The notes under the pieces are model-generated. The model had not been told where the DNA came from, ran no database searches, and was given only the letters and a program-made list of their open reading frames with translations. A DNA stretch of 64,000 bases from Denitrobacterium detoxificans (lineage in GTDB: Bacteria > Actinomycetota > Coriobacteriia > Coriobacteriales > Eggerthellaceae): positions 532,366 to 596,365 of the forward strand of contig NZ_SUUH01000001.1 in assembly GCF_015062615.1 (NCBI RefSeq), in the 5' to 3' direction. Shown in pieces: positions 35,239 through 42,764 of this stretch; position 1 is the stretch's first letter, and each line of letters starts with the position of its first letter. The position numbers and the translations under genes are program-made.

Positions 35239-36561
35239 CTAGATTAAACCCCTACCTTCATCGATAGAAGCATGAGCCTTTGCAAGCAGCCCACTGGAAT
35301 CGACCATGGCAATCTGGCTGCCAGCACTTTCATACGGCCCCGTGATCATTACCTGGTAATACCACGTTGCTCGTGCGTAATCCTCCTTCGCCTGGGCAAT
35401 GGCATCCTCGCTCATAGACCCCGAGGCGATGGCATTCGAAAGGTCGGTTCCATAGCTATCGATATCCGCCTTAAGCGTATCCAAATCAGACGCGAAGGCG
35501 CTTTCCTTGGCGCGCACAAAATCGACCATAGCCTCCGTGCTCTCGATGCCCTGGCTCTTGTGGCACGTTAGGCAGTAATTAAGAGAGTCCTCGCTCTCAA
35601 GCGGACTGTTTGCGCTGAAATGGCTACGATACGACTTGCCTGTTTCCTCATCCGTCGTCTTGGGCATATGGCAGTCTACGCACGTTACGCCCATCTGGTA
35701 ATGCGTCGTGCCCATGTACCCTTCGATATTGGCATGCACCACATAGCTCTCCGGAAGGCCAAGATCGTTCTCGGCAAAGTTAACGCCATCCTCATAGGCG
35801 CTCTTGAAAACGGCGTCCACATCATTGCCGTAGCGATACGGCTTGAACGTTTCCAAATCTTCTTCGGTCTTGATGCTGCTTCGGTAATCGTAGCTGTTAT
35901 GGCATTGCGCGCATACCGCCATCTTAGGGTCGAGCTTGTCGGCAAGCCCCTCGCCCAGCGCCTGAAAATACACAAGCTGAGGCGATACCGTGGCGGCAGA
36001 AGGCGTGCCATTGTGACACATAGCGCAATCCCAGTACTCGTCATTGACTATGCTACGCGCTTCCCCGTTGTACACATTTCCGTATGCAGCGGCACCCTGC
36101 TGAGCATAGATTTCATTAAACTTGGAACTCTTGCAGGAAATGCATCCGGACTTCAGGTTCAACTTCTCAAGCTGGTCGTCGGATAGTTCGGGCACGATAT
36201 ACTGGCCCGTCTCCTCATCGTATTCACTCGTAAACACACTCATGGTTCCATCGGCATTCCATTCGATGTCCCCGTTCGCATCGCGCATAACGGGCCGCTC
36301 GCAAATATCCCGCAAGTTCGAAACAGTATGACCAATGGTGAAGCCCTTTGCATTGACACGCGTCTGCTGGCTCGACTGGTATTCGAGAGGAAATTCCTCA
36401 GCGTACTCCGCCATTGTTTTCATTTCGCTTGCAGAATCCGTTCCGGCACTCGTTGAACGCGAACGCGGCCCATTGCCGCACCCAGCCACAAACAGAGCCA
36501 ACGCTAAAACGGCGATAAGGGCCAAGACGCCGACAGAGATGCTCTTTCTGCTCATGTGCAT
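35239..36561 (-). CDS. nrfA: Ammonia-forming cytochrome c nitrite reductase, lipoprotein type
   Basis: A pentaheme enzyme of 440 residues reducing nitrite to ammonium. The catalytic heme motif CISCK (140-144, lysine ligand) is present, then CAMCH (179-183), CAQCH, CVDCH and CLTCH, giving the five hemes expected. QMGVTCVDCHMPKT matches the family. The N-terminus is a lipoprotein signal (LFVAGC, Cys28), so it is tethered by lipid. No NrfH quinol dehydrogenase or heme lyase gene lies in the window. GGGAG precedes the start. The gene upstream encodes a heme-binding transcription factor. Confidence 0.93.
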   Translation of the reverse strand: MHMSRKSISVGVLALIAVLALALFVAGCGNGPRSRSTSAGTDSASEMKTMAEYAEEFPLEYQSSQQTRVNAKGFTIGHTVSNLRDICERPVMRDANGDIEWNADGTMSVFTSEYDEETGQYIVPELSDDQLEKLNLKSGCISCKSSKFNEIYAQQGAAAYGNVYNGEARSIVNDEYWDCAMCHNGTPSAATVSPQLVYFQALGEGLADKLDPKMAVCAQCHNSYDYRSSIKTEEDLETFKPYRYGNDVDAVFKSAYEDGVNFAENDLGLPESYVVHANIEGYMGTTHYQMGVTCVDCHMPKTTDEETGKSYRSHFSANSPLESEDSLNYCLTCHKSQGIESTEAMVDFVRAKESAFASDLDTLKADIDSYGTDLSNAIASGSMSEDAIAQAKEDYARATWYYQVMITGPYESAGSQIAMVDSSGLLAKAHASIDEGRGLI

Positions 36562-36704
36562 TTTATCTCCCTTCTCCTAAGGCACCCTCGACTCCGATGG
36601 ATAGCGAACCCCGCACATCGTCCACCCCGGAGCCAACCGAAACAACCCTATCCCCCACCTCGAAACGAAGCCATAAACAGGAGATTGAGAAAGCTTGACA
36701 CTTG

Positions 36705-38027
36705 TTAATCATGTACGGCGAACGTGTAGCCCTCGCCCCAGATAGTGAGTATCACCGTTGGATGAGCGGGGTCATCTTCGATTTTCTTGCGTATGCGCCG
36801 CACGTACACTGCAAGGCCCACCATTTCGACGCTATACTCCTCGCCCCACGCTTCTCGCACCAATTCCTGCTGAGAAACGACCTCGCCTGCGCGTGAGGCA
36901 AGCGCAAATACGATACTGAACTCCTTGGGCGTTAGGGGCACTGCCTGCCCACGCTTGCTCACCGCGTACTTGGCGCGATCGAAAACGAAATCGCCAACGC
37001 TGAACGGCTCGAACACCCGACGAGACATTTCCTCTCGCTCCGCCTTAAGCCGTTCCAAGGCTCGCGTTTTATCTTCCCGTTCGGCAGCAAGAGCGTCGGA
37101 AAGGGTTGCGTTTATGCGCTCCAATTCAACCGTGCGCTCCTCAACGCGCTTTTCCAAACCGGAATAGAGATCTTCGATTTCATCCGCCATCCCATTGAAA
37201 TCGCGAGCAAGGGAAGCCACCTCATCGTTGCGCCGCGGCACTTCGACGCGATATGACGTCTCGCCTTCGGAAAATCGCTTCGTCGCCTTCGACATGGCAG
37301 ATACGGGCTTCAGCACGACTTTTTTCACTATTGCAAACATGGCCACAACTGCCACGATCAGGCAAGCAAACGAGATGACGAGCCAGCTGGCAAACTGCCC
37401 CTCCGACTCCCCGTAGTAGACGTCCATGGATTCGCTAATGCTCAAGGCGCCTGCCAGGTCACCAATTGCATACCCTTCCTTCGCGTAGCCAAGCGCATCG
37501 CGCTCGCCTTCCGGCCCTCCATGGCATGACAGGCACGACTGGTCGATGCGCACGGGTCTCATATAGCGATACAGCTCATCGCCCGTGGAAGAATCAATGG
37601 CGCCATATGACGTAAGAAGAGGATTGGCTTTAAATTGCTCCATTGCCTCGCGCTCAAACGAATCTGGCTCGTCAAGAACATTGCGGGGACGCAGCGACGT
37701 ATAACGAATCGAGCTCGTAGAGACATCACTGAAATTCGCAGCAACCGATTTAACCGAGATGATGCATATATAGCCACTGGAGGAAGACCCTTGAGATGCA
37801 TCGGCAGAGATGGCGTCTTGATGCGTCTCCACGTAATCCCAAACGGCCTCCATCTGGTCGGCAAGAGCAGTTGCCTTTTCCGTGGCGGAATCGTAGGCCT
37901 GGCTTCGGCTCTGCTGGAACGCAATCGCCATGCCAGCAGAGGAAAGGACGACTACAACGATGGCAAGATGAAGAATCAGGCGGCCCTGAACACCAAACCC
38001 CTTACCCCGAGACCACGAACGAGACAT
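36705..38027 (-). CDS. Membrane one-component regulator: heme-binding DUF3365 sensor, HAMP, winged helix
   Basis: The 440-residue protein has a membrane helix (16-38), an extracytoplasmic domain with a c-type heme motif CLSCH at 165-169 (Tll0287/DUF3365-like), a second helix (214-237), a HAMP linker (about 237-290), a coiled coil (about 285-337) and an OmpR/PhoB-type winged-helix DNA-binding domain (341-438, with LTPKEFSIVFALASRAGEVV and VYVRRIRKKIEDD). There is no kinase or receiver domain, so the sensor acts directly on DNA binding. It lies 143 bp upstream of nrfA on the same strand and probably controls it in response to redox state, nitrite or NO. Confidence 0.85.
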   Translation of the reverse strand: MSRSWSRGKGFGVQGRLILHLAIVVVVLSSAGMAIAFQQSRSQAYDSATEKATALADQMEAVWDYVETHQDAISADASQGSSSSGYICIISVKSVAANFSDVSTSSIRYTSLRPRNVLDEPDSFEREAMEQFKANPLLTSYGAIDSSTGDELYRYMRPVRIDQSCLSCHGGPEGERDALGYAKEGYAIGDLAGALSISESMDVYYGESEGQFASWLVISFACLIVAVVAMFAIVKKVVLKPVSAMSKATKRFSEGETSYRVEVPRRNDEVASLARDFNGMADEIEDLYSGLEKRVEERTVELERINATLSDALAAEREDKTRALERLKAEREEMSRRVFEPFSVGDFVFDRAKYAVSKRGQAVPLTPKEFSIVFALASRAGEVVSQQELVREAWGEEYSVEMVGLAVYVRRIRKKIEDDPAHPTVILTIWGEGYTFAVHD

Positions 38028-38169
38028 GAAACTCCCCCGAAACTAATCCAATCTCATTCAGTCACGATACCCGTTCCCGCGCGCAAGAGAATGCGAAAAC
38101 GCAAAGATGAACAAATATCAAGGAATGAAATCGATGCAAGGGACGCCACGGCAACGAGAATCTGCCGTC

Positions 38170-38189
38170 TCGTTTTTCCGGAAAAACGA
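38170..38189. promoter_or_regulatory. Perfect 20-bp palindrome, operator candidate 1
   Basis: TCGTTTTTCCGGAAAAACGA is its own reverse complement and lies 143 bp upstream of the heme-sensor regulator start. Confidence 0.6.
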
Positions 38190-38272
38190 CGAGGCCAATG
38201 CAAGCGCATGAACGTTTTCCCAGTTCACAAAAGACTCAGGCGATATTCAGCCTGCAAATCATGCCAAATGGC

Positions 38273-38292
38273 ACGTTTTTCCAGAAAAACGT
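38273..38292. promoter_or_regulatory. Near-perfect 20-bp palindrome, operator candidate 2
   Basis: ACGTTTTTCCAGAAAAACGT differs from candidate 1 at one central base and the two end bases, and lies 103 bp from it. It is further framed by TGCCA and TGGCA. It could alternatively be part of a dxr transcript end, though there is no GC-rich stem with T run. Confidence 0.55.
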
Positions 38293-38372
38293 AAGTGGCA
38301 TTTTCCGCACCGATACATCCGCGACGAGAATCTAGCGGCCCAAACAGCAAGGCCAACGGCAGCTGGCAAGAA

Positions 38373-39572
38373 CTACTGCACGGCAATAAACCCGCGAGCT
38401 GCTTCGCGCGACGCGGCGTCTACGGCCGCGAGCTGTTCCAGGCTTTCCACGGCAGCATTCACATGCGCATCCATAACGCGCTCGACCGTTTCGGCAATGC
38501 CCAGGTAGCTGCACTCCCCTGCCAAGAACGACGCAACGGCAACTTCGTTGGCTGCGTTCATGGCACACGGAAGCGTGCCACCCGCCGTACCTGCCATGCG
38601 GGCAAGTTCAAGGCAGCGGAACGTCTTGGTATCGGCCGGATAGAACTCCAAGCTTCCCAGCTTCGTAAAATCGAGCGGCTCTACGGGAGCCTCCCAGCGC
38701 TTGGGGTAGCTAAGCGCAAACTGAATGGGAATGCGCATATCGGTGGTGCCCAGATGCGCCTTCACGCTGCCATCGGTGAACTCCACCATGGAATGAATGG
38801 CGCTCTGCGGCTGCACGACCACCTTGATGCGGTCGTAGGGCATGTTGAACAGATGATGCGCCTCGATAACCTCGAGGCCCTTGTTCATGAGCGTGCTGCT
38901 GTCGATGGTGATCTTCGGGCCCATGTTCCACGTAGGATGCGCGAGGGCCTGCGCAGGCGTAATGTCGGAAAGCTCGCTGCGCGTACGGCCGCGGAACGGG
39001 CCACCAGACGCCGTCACCCACAGGCAGCTGACTTCCTTGCGCTCTTCGCCCAACAGACACTGGTAGATGGCCCCGTGCTCGCTATCGATGGGCATAAGGG
39101 CGCCCGCAGGGCCCACAGCAGGGGCAACGCCGCTCGCGCGACGCTGGGCGTCGACCTGCGCGGCAAGCGGCATGATCAGGTCGCCGCCAACCACCAGGGA
39201 TTCCTTGTTCGCCAACGCAAGCACCTTGCCCGCACGCAGCGTTTCATAGCTCGCACGCAAGCCAGCTGCACCCACCAGGGCGTTCACCACAATATCGACT
39301 TCGGGCAAGCGAACCAGGGAGACAACCGCGTCCATGCCCACCGCATAGTCGAGACCAGTAAGGTCGGCGGTAACTTCGGGAGCTTCTTCCAGACCACATG
39401 CCACATACGTGGCACCGCATGCGCGCGCCTGTTCGATCATGGTATCGACGCGCCTGCCGCACGCAAGAGCGACGACCTGCAGTTCGCTAGCGTGCTGCCT
39501 TGCCACATCGAGCGTTTGAACGCCAATGGAGCCGGTAGAACCAAGAACGGCAATACGCTTACACTGCGACAT
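38373..39572 (-). CDS. dxr: 1-deoxy-D-xylulose 5-phosphate reductoisomerase
   Basis: It converts DXP to MEP with NADPH, the first committed step of the MEP pathway. The 399-residue protein has the Rossmann motif RIAVLGSTGSIGVQTL at its N-terminus, ALANKESLVVGG, and the active-site region ASGGPFRG with PTWNMGPKITIDSSTLMNKG. The start at 39572 (MSQCKR) has GGAGG upstream and overlaps the end of cdsA by 14 bp. Longer starts would run further into cdsA. Confidence 0.96.
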   Translation of the reverse strand: MSQCKRIAVLGSTGSIGVQTLDVARQHASELQVVALACGRRVDTMIEQARACGATYVACGLEEAPEVTADLTGLDYAVGMDAVVSLVRLPEVDIVVNALVGAAGLRASYETLRAGKVLALANKESLVVGGDLIMPLAAQVDAQRRASGVAPAVGPAGALMPIDSEHGAIYQCLLGEERKEVSCLWVTASGGPFRGRTRSELSDITPAQALAHPTWNMGPKITIDSSTLMNKGLEVIEAHHLFNMPYDRIKVVVQPQSAIHSMVEFTDGSVKAHLGTTDMRIPIQFALSYPKRWEAPVEPLDFTKLGSLEFYPADTKTFRCLELARMAGTAGGTLPCAMNAANEVAVASFLAGECSYLGIAETVERVMDAHVNAAVESLEQLAAVDAASREAARGFIAVQ

Positions 39573-40506
39573 AGGGAATGCAACCTCCAATAAGAAGCAA
39601 GATATACGCTGCCACCGAAGCGAAGAACAACGAATCGCATCGGTCGAGCAGACCACCGTGACCAGGCATGATAGTGCCGGAATCTTTCACGCCCACATTG
39701 CGCTTGATACGGCTTTCGGCAAGGTCGCCCACCACGCCGGCACCACCGCACAGCACGCCAAACAAAATGGCCATGGGAATGGGCATGGTGACGCCCGGAA
39801 TGAATGACATAACGCACCACACGCCGCCCGATACCACTAGGCCGGCGATAAGGCCTTCCCAGCTCTTCTTGGGGCTAGTGCGTGGCGCGAGCTTGTGCTT
39901 GCCAAACTTGCTGCCAAACAGATACGCGGCAGCATCGTTGAACCAGATGCTGCAGAACACCACGAGCAGAATGACGCCACCCCAGGGTTCGGGGACGGAA
40001 TGACGCAGAAGAATGAGGCTGGAAAGCAGCATGCCCGTATAGCCAGCACCGAAGAAGCTGATGGCAACGTCGCCCACACGGGCGCGCATCCAGTACACGT
40101 ACCAGATGAACAGGGCCATCATGTGCAACACGGCAACCAGGGCAATGCCCGTGAGACCCCAGAGCCACATGGCAACGGGGTACGCCACGGCACCCACCAC
40201 GCCAATGGTCTCGTTGGGAAGCTTCGCATCGGCGCGCATCATGTAATAGAACTCGCCTGCGCAAATGCCCGACACAAGCGACAGGTACACCACCGTGGTG
40301 ATGTCGGTTGCCAGCACGGCGAGAATGGAAACGAGCACGTACACCAAGCCCGTGCGGAAGCGCACCTGCAGGCTGGTAGCGTTCTTGAAGCGATCGGGCG
40401 TCTTCTCGTAGGCAACCTGCTTGGCCTTGTGCGGAGCATTGCTCACTGCACGCCGCGCACGCTGCCCACGCGTCTGCTCTTCGGCCTCGAACGAGTTACT
40501 CGACAC
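39559..40506 (-). CDS. cdsA: Phosphatidate cytidylyltransferase
   Basis: It makes CDP-diacylglycerol for phospholipid synthesis. The 315-residue membrane protein has about eight helices and the C-terminal signature SRIKRNVGVKDSGTIMPGHGG followed by LDRCDS. A GTG start at 40506 is chosen because GGGGGAG lies six bases upstream, overlapping the uppS stop; an ATG at 40533 inside uppS would add nine residues. The N-terminal 50 residues are a charged cytoplasmic extension. Confidence 0.93.
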   Translation of the reverse strand: MSSNSFEAEEQTRGQRARRAVSNAPHKAKQVAYEKTPDRFKNATSLQVRFRTGLVYVLVSILAVLATDITTVVYLSLVSGICAGEFYYMMRADAKLPNETIGVVGAVAYPVAMWLWGLTGIALVAVLHMMALFIWYVYWMRARVGDVAISFFGAGYTGMLLSSLILLRHSVPEPWGGVILLVVFCSIWFNDAAAYLFGSKFGKHKLAPRTSPKKSWEGLIAGLVVSGGVWCVMSFIPGVTMPIPMAILFGVLCGGAGVVGDLAESRIKRNVGVKDSGTIMPGHGGLLDRCDSLFFASVAAYILLLIGGCIPYVAV

Positions 40507-40507
40507 G

Positions 40508-41296
40508 CTACACTCCCCCGTACCTGCGGGCACGACCCTGGAAGTTCAAAATCGCGCGAAGGAAGTCGTAGCGATTGAAATCGGGCCACAGCACAGGCGT
40601 GCAATAGAACTCAGAATAGGCAATCTGCCAAAGCAGAAAATTCGAGAGGCGCATTTCGCCGCTGGTTCGAATGACCAAATCGGGATCGGGGATGGAAGCG
40701 GTATGCAGATGGGATGCAATGGCCTCGGGGGTGACGGCGGCAACTTCCAGGCCGGCTTCCTGCTGGGCCAGGGCCTCGTTCACGACCGACTGAACCGCGC
40801 TGGTGATTTCGGCGCGCGAGCCATAGTTCACGGCCACCACGAGCGTCATGCCCGTGTTATCCTTCGTTTGCCCCCATGCCGCGGCAAAGGCGCGCTGCGT
40901 GTCCTCGGGCAGGGCCGTGGTATCGCCAATGGTCATGACGCGCACGTTTTCCTCGTCGAGCCCATCGACCTCGGCAAGCATCGTCTTCGCGAACAGGTTC
41001 ATGAGCCCCACGACTTCGTCTTGGGGGCGCTTCCAGTTTTCCGTGGAAAACGAGTAGATGGTAAGGTAGCGAACCCCGATATCGGACGCGCAGCGAATGG
41101 TCTCGCGCACGGCCTCGATACCAGCCTTATGGCCATTGAGCCTGTTGAGCATGCGCTTCTTCGCCCAACGGCCGTTGCCGTCCATGATGACGGCAACATG
41201 CTGGGGCACGCGCGCCTCATCGAAGCCGGAAGCGTCGATATCGGCCGGGATATCGGGGAATATTTCGCTGAATTCTTTATTCAAGGAATGCACCAT
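40508..41296 (-). CDS. uppS: Undecaprenyl diphosphate synthase
   Basis: A cis-prenyltransferase of 262 residues that builds the C55 lipid carrier for cell-wall synthesis. Motifs are HVAVIMDGNGRWAKKR (catalytic Asp), GHKAGIEAVR, YSFSTENWKRP and DLVIRTSGEMRLSNFL. It lies between frr and cdsA in the usual order, six bases after frr. Confidence 0.96.
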   Translation of the reverse strand: MVHSLNKEFSEIFPDIPADIDASGFDEARVPQHVAVIMDGNGRWAKKRMLNRLNGHKAGIEAVRETIRCASDIGVRYLTIYSFSTENWKRPQDEVVGLMNLFAKTMLAEVDGLDEENVRVMTIGDTTALPEDTQRAFAAAWGQTKDNTGMTLVVAVNYGSRAEITSAVQSVVNEALAQQEAGLEVAAVTPEAIASHLHTASIPDPDLVIRTSGEMRLSNFLLWQIAYSEFYCTPVLWPDFNRYDFLRAILNFQGRARRYGGV

Positions 41297-41302
41297 GCAC
41301 GG

Positions 41303-41860
41303 CTAGATAGCCATGACCTCGGCTTCCTTCTTCTTGAAGTGCTCTTCGACCTTCGCCACGTAGGAGTCGGTGAGCTTCTGGATGGCAGCTTCGGCACGAC
41401 GCTGCTCGTCCTCGGGAAGACCCTCGTTCTTCACTTCGGCTTCCACGGCGGCGTTGGCATCGCGACGGGCGTTGCGGATGGCAACGCGCGCTTCTTCGGC
41501 GTACGTCTTGCAGTCCTTCACGAGCTCCAGACGACGCTCTTCCGTGAGCTGGGGGAACGCCAGGCGAATGCAAGAACCGTCGTTGTTGGGGGTAATGCCG
41601 ATGTTACTTTCGGCAATGGCCTTCTCGATGCCACCCAGGGTGCCCTTGTCCCACGGTTCGATGACGAGCATGTGGGCGTCGGGCGTCTTGATGGCAGCCA
41701 TCTGGTTGACGGGCGTGGGAACGCCGTAATAGTTCACGCGAACGCGATCGAGCACCATAGCGTTGGCACGGCCCGTGCGGACGTTGCCGAACGCATTTTC
41801 CAGGGAGTCGATTGCCTTGTTCATGCGCTCCTCGGCGCTTTGCATGATGTCTTCTACCAT
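41303..41860 (-). CDS. frr: Ribosome recycling factor
   Basis: It splits post-termination ribosomes with EF-G. The 185-residue protein is of normal length, with the conserved NVRTGRANAMVLDRVRVNYYG, the central IEPWDKGTLGGIEKAI and the C-terminal EVKNEGLPEDE. The start at 41860 (MVEDIM) follows AAGGG; a longer in-frame start is not needed. Confidence 0.97.
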   Translation of the reverse strand: MVEDIMQSAEERMNKAIDSLENAFGNVRTGRANAMVLDRVRVNYYGVPTPVNQMAAIKTPDAHMLVIEPWDKGTLGGIEKAIAESNIGITPNNDGSCIRLAFPQLTEERRLELVKDCKTYAEEARVAIRNARRDANAAVEAEVKNEGLPEDEQRRAEAAIQKLTDSYVAKVEEHFKKKEAEVMAI

Positions 41861-41941
41861 GAGTATCCCTTCAAGAACAGCGGTGACAAGGCCCCCGCCT
41901 TGCCCGCCTGTACCGATAATCACTAGCTAGTATTTTACACG

Positions 41942-42655
41942 TTAGCTTACCGTCGTGCCGACGTTTTCGCCTTTCAGAACGCGAGCGATGTTGCCGGGAA
42001 CCGTAAGGTCGAACACCAGCATGGGCATGGCGTTATCCATGCACAGCGAGGTGGCCGTGGTGTCCATAACGTGCAGTTCCTTGGAAATGACGTCGAGGTA
42101 GGAAATGTGGTCGAAGCGCTTCGCATCGGGATTCGTCTTCGGGTCGGCGTCGTAGATGCCGTCGACCTTCGTGGCCTTCATAAGGCATTCGGCACCAATT
42201 TCCAGCGCGCGCAGGGCGGCCGTGGTGTCGGTGGTGAAGTACGGGTTGCCCGTGCCAGCGGCGAAGATGACGACGCGGCCTTTTTCCAGGTGGCGAATGG
42301 CGCGACGACGGATGTACGGTTCGGCAACCTGGCGCATCTCGATGGCGCTCATGACGCGGCACTGAATGCCCGCGCGCTCGAAGCCGTCTTGTAGGGCAAG
42401 CGCGTTCATGCAGGTGGCAAGCATGCCGATGTAGTCGGCCTGAGAGCGGTCCATGCCCTCGGCGGAACCAGCCAGACCGCGGAAGATGTTTCCACCGCCG
42501 ACGGTAACGGCCACTTCGATGCCGTCGTCGACAATCTGCTTGATCTGCTCGGCTAGCTCTTCGACGACCTTCGGGTCAATACCGTAACCCGTATCGCCCA
42601 TCAGGGCCTCGCCGGAAAGCTTCAGCAGGACGCGATTGTACTTGTAATCGGACAT
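41942..42655 (-). CDS. pyrH: UMP kinase
   Basis: It phosphorylates UMP to UDP. The 237-residue hexameric amino-acid-kinase-fold enzyme shows RVLLKLSGEALMG at the N-terminus, VGGGNIFRG, FAAGTGNPYFTTDT and KVDGIYDADPK. The start at 42655 (MSDYKY) fits the family; a few in-frame residues upstream are less likely. It begins the pyrH-frr-uppS-cdsA-dxr run. Confidence 0.96.
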   Translation of the reverse strand: MSDYKYNRVLLKLSGEALMGDTGYGIDPKVVEELAEQIKQIVDDGIEVAVTVGGGNIFRGLAGSAEGMDRSQADYIGMLATCMNALALQDGFERAGIQCRVMSAIEMRQVAEPYIRRRAIRHLEKGRVVIFAAGTGNPYFTTDTTAALRALEIGAECLMKATKVDGIYDADPKTNPDAKRFDHISYLDVISKELHVMDTTATSLCMDNAMPMLVFDLTVPGNIARVLKGENVGTTVS

Positions 42656-42708
42656 TGGCTCACTCACCCTTCTCATTCGATTTGCCCTATCTTACCGTGA
42701 ACCAAAAG

Positions 42709-42735
42709 AAAAGGCCGCATGTTCCGCGGCCTTTT
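42709..42735 (-). terminator. Terminator between htrA and pyrH
   Basis: AAAAGGCCGC and GCGGCCTTTT form a perfect 10-bp stem with a 7-nt loop, 29 bp after the htrA stop codon. Confidence 0.8.
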
Positions 42736-42764
42736 CCCCGTTTTCACGCAAAGAGCTTATGACG

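Larger units (their letters stand above)
38028..38372. other. Regulatory intergenic region upstream of the heme-sensor regulator
   Basis: No gene is supported. The stretch holds two related palindromes described separately, and a half-site-like AACGTTTTCC at 38211-38220. It separates the dxr stop codon from the regulator start, so it contains the regulator promoter. Confidence 0.5.
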
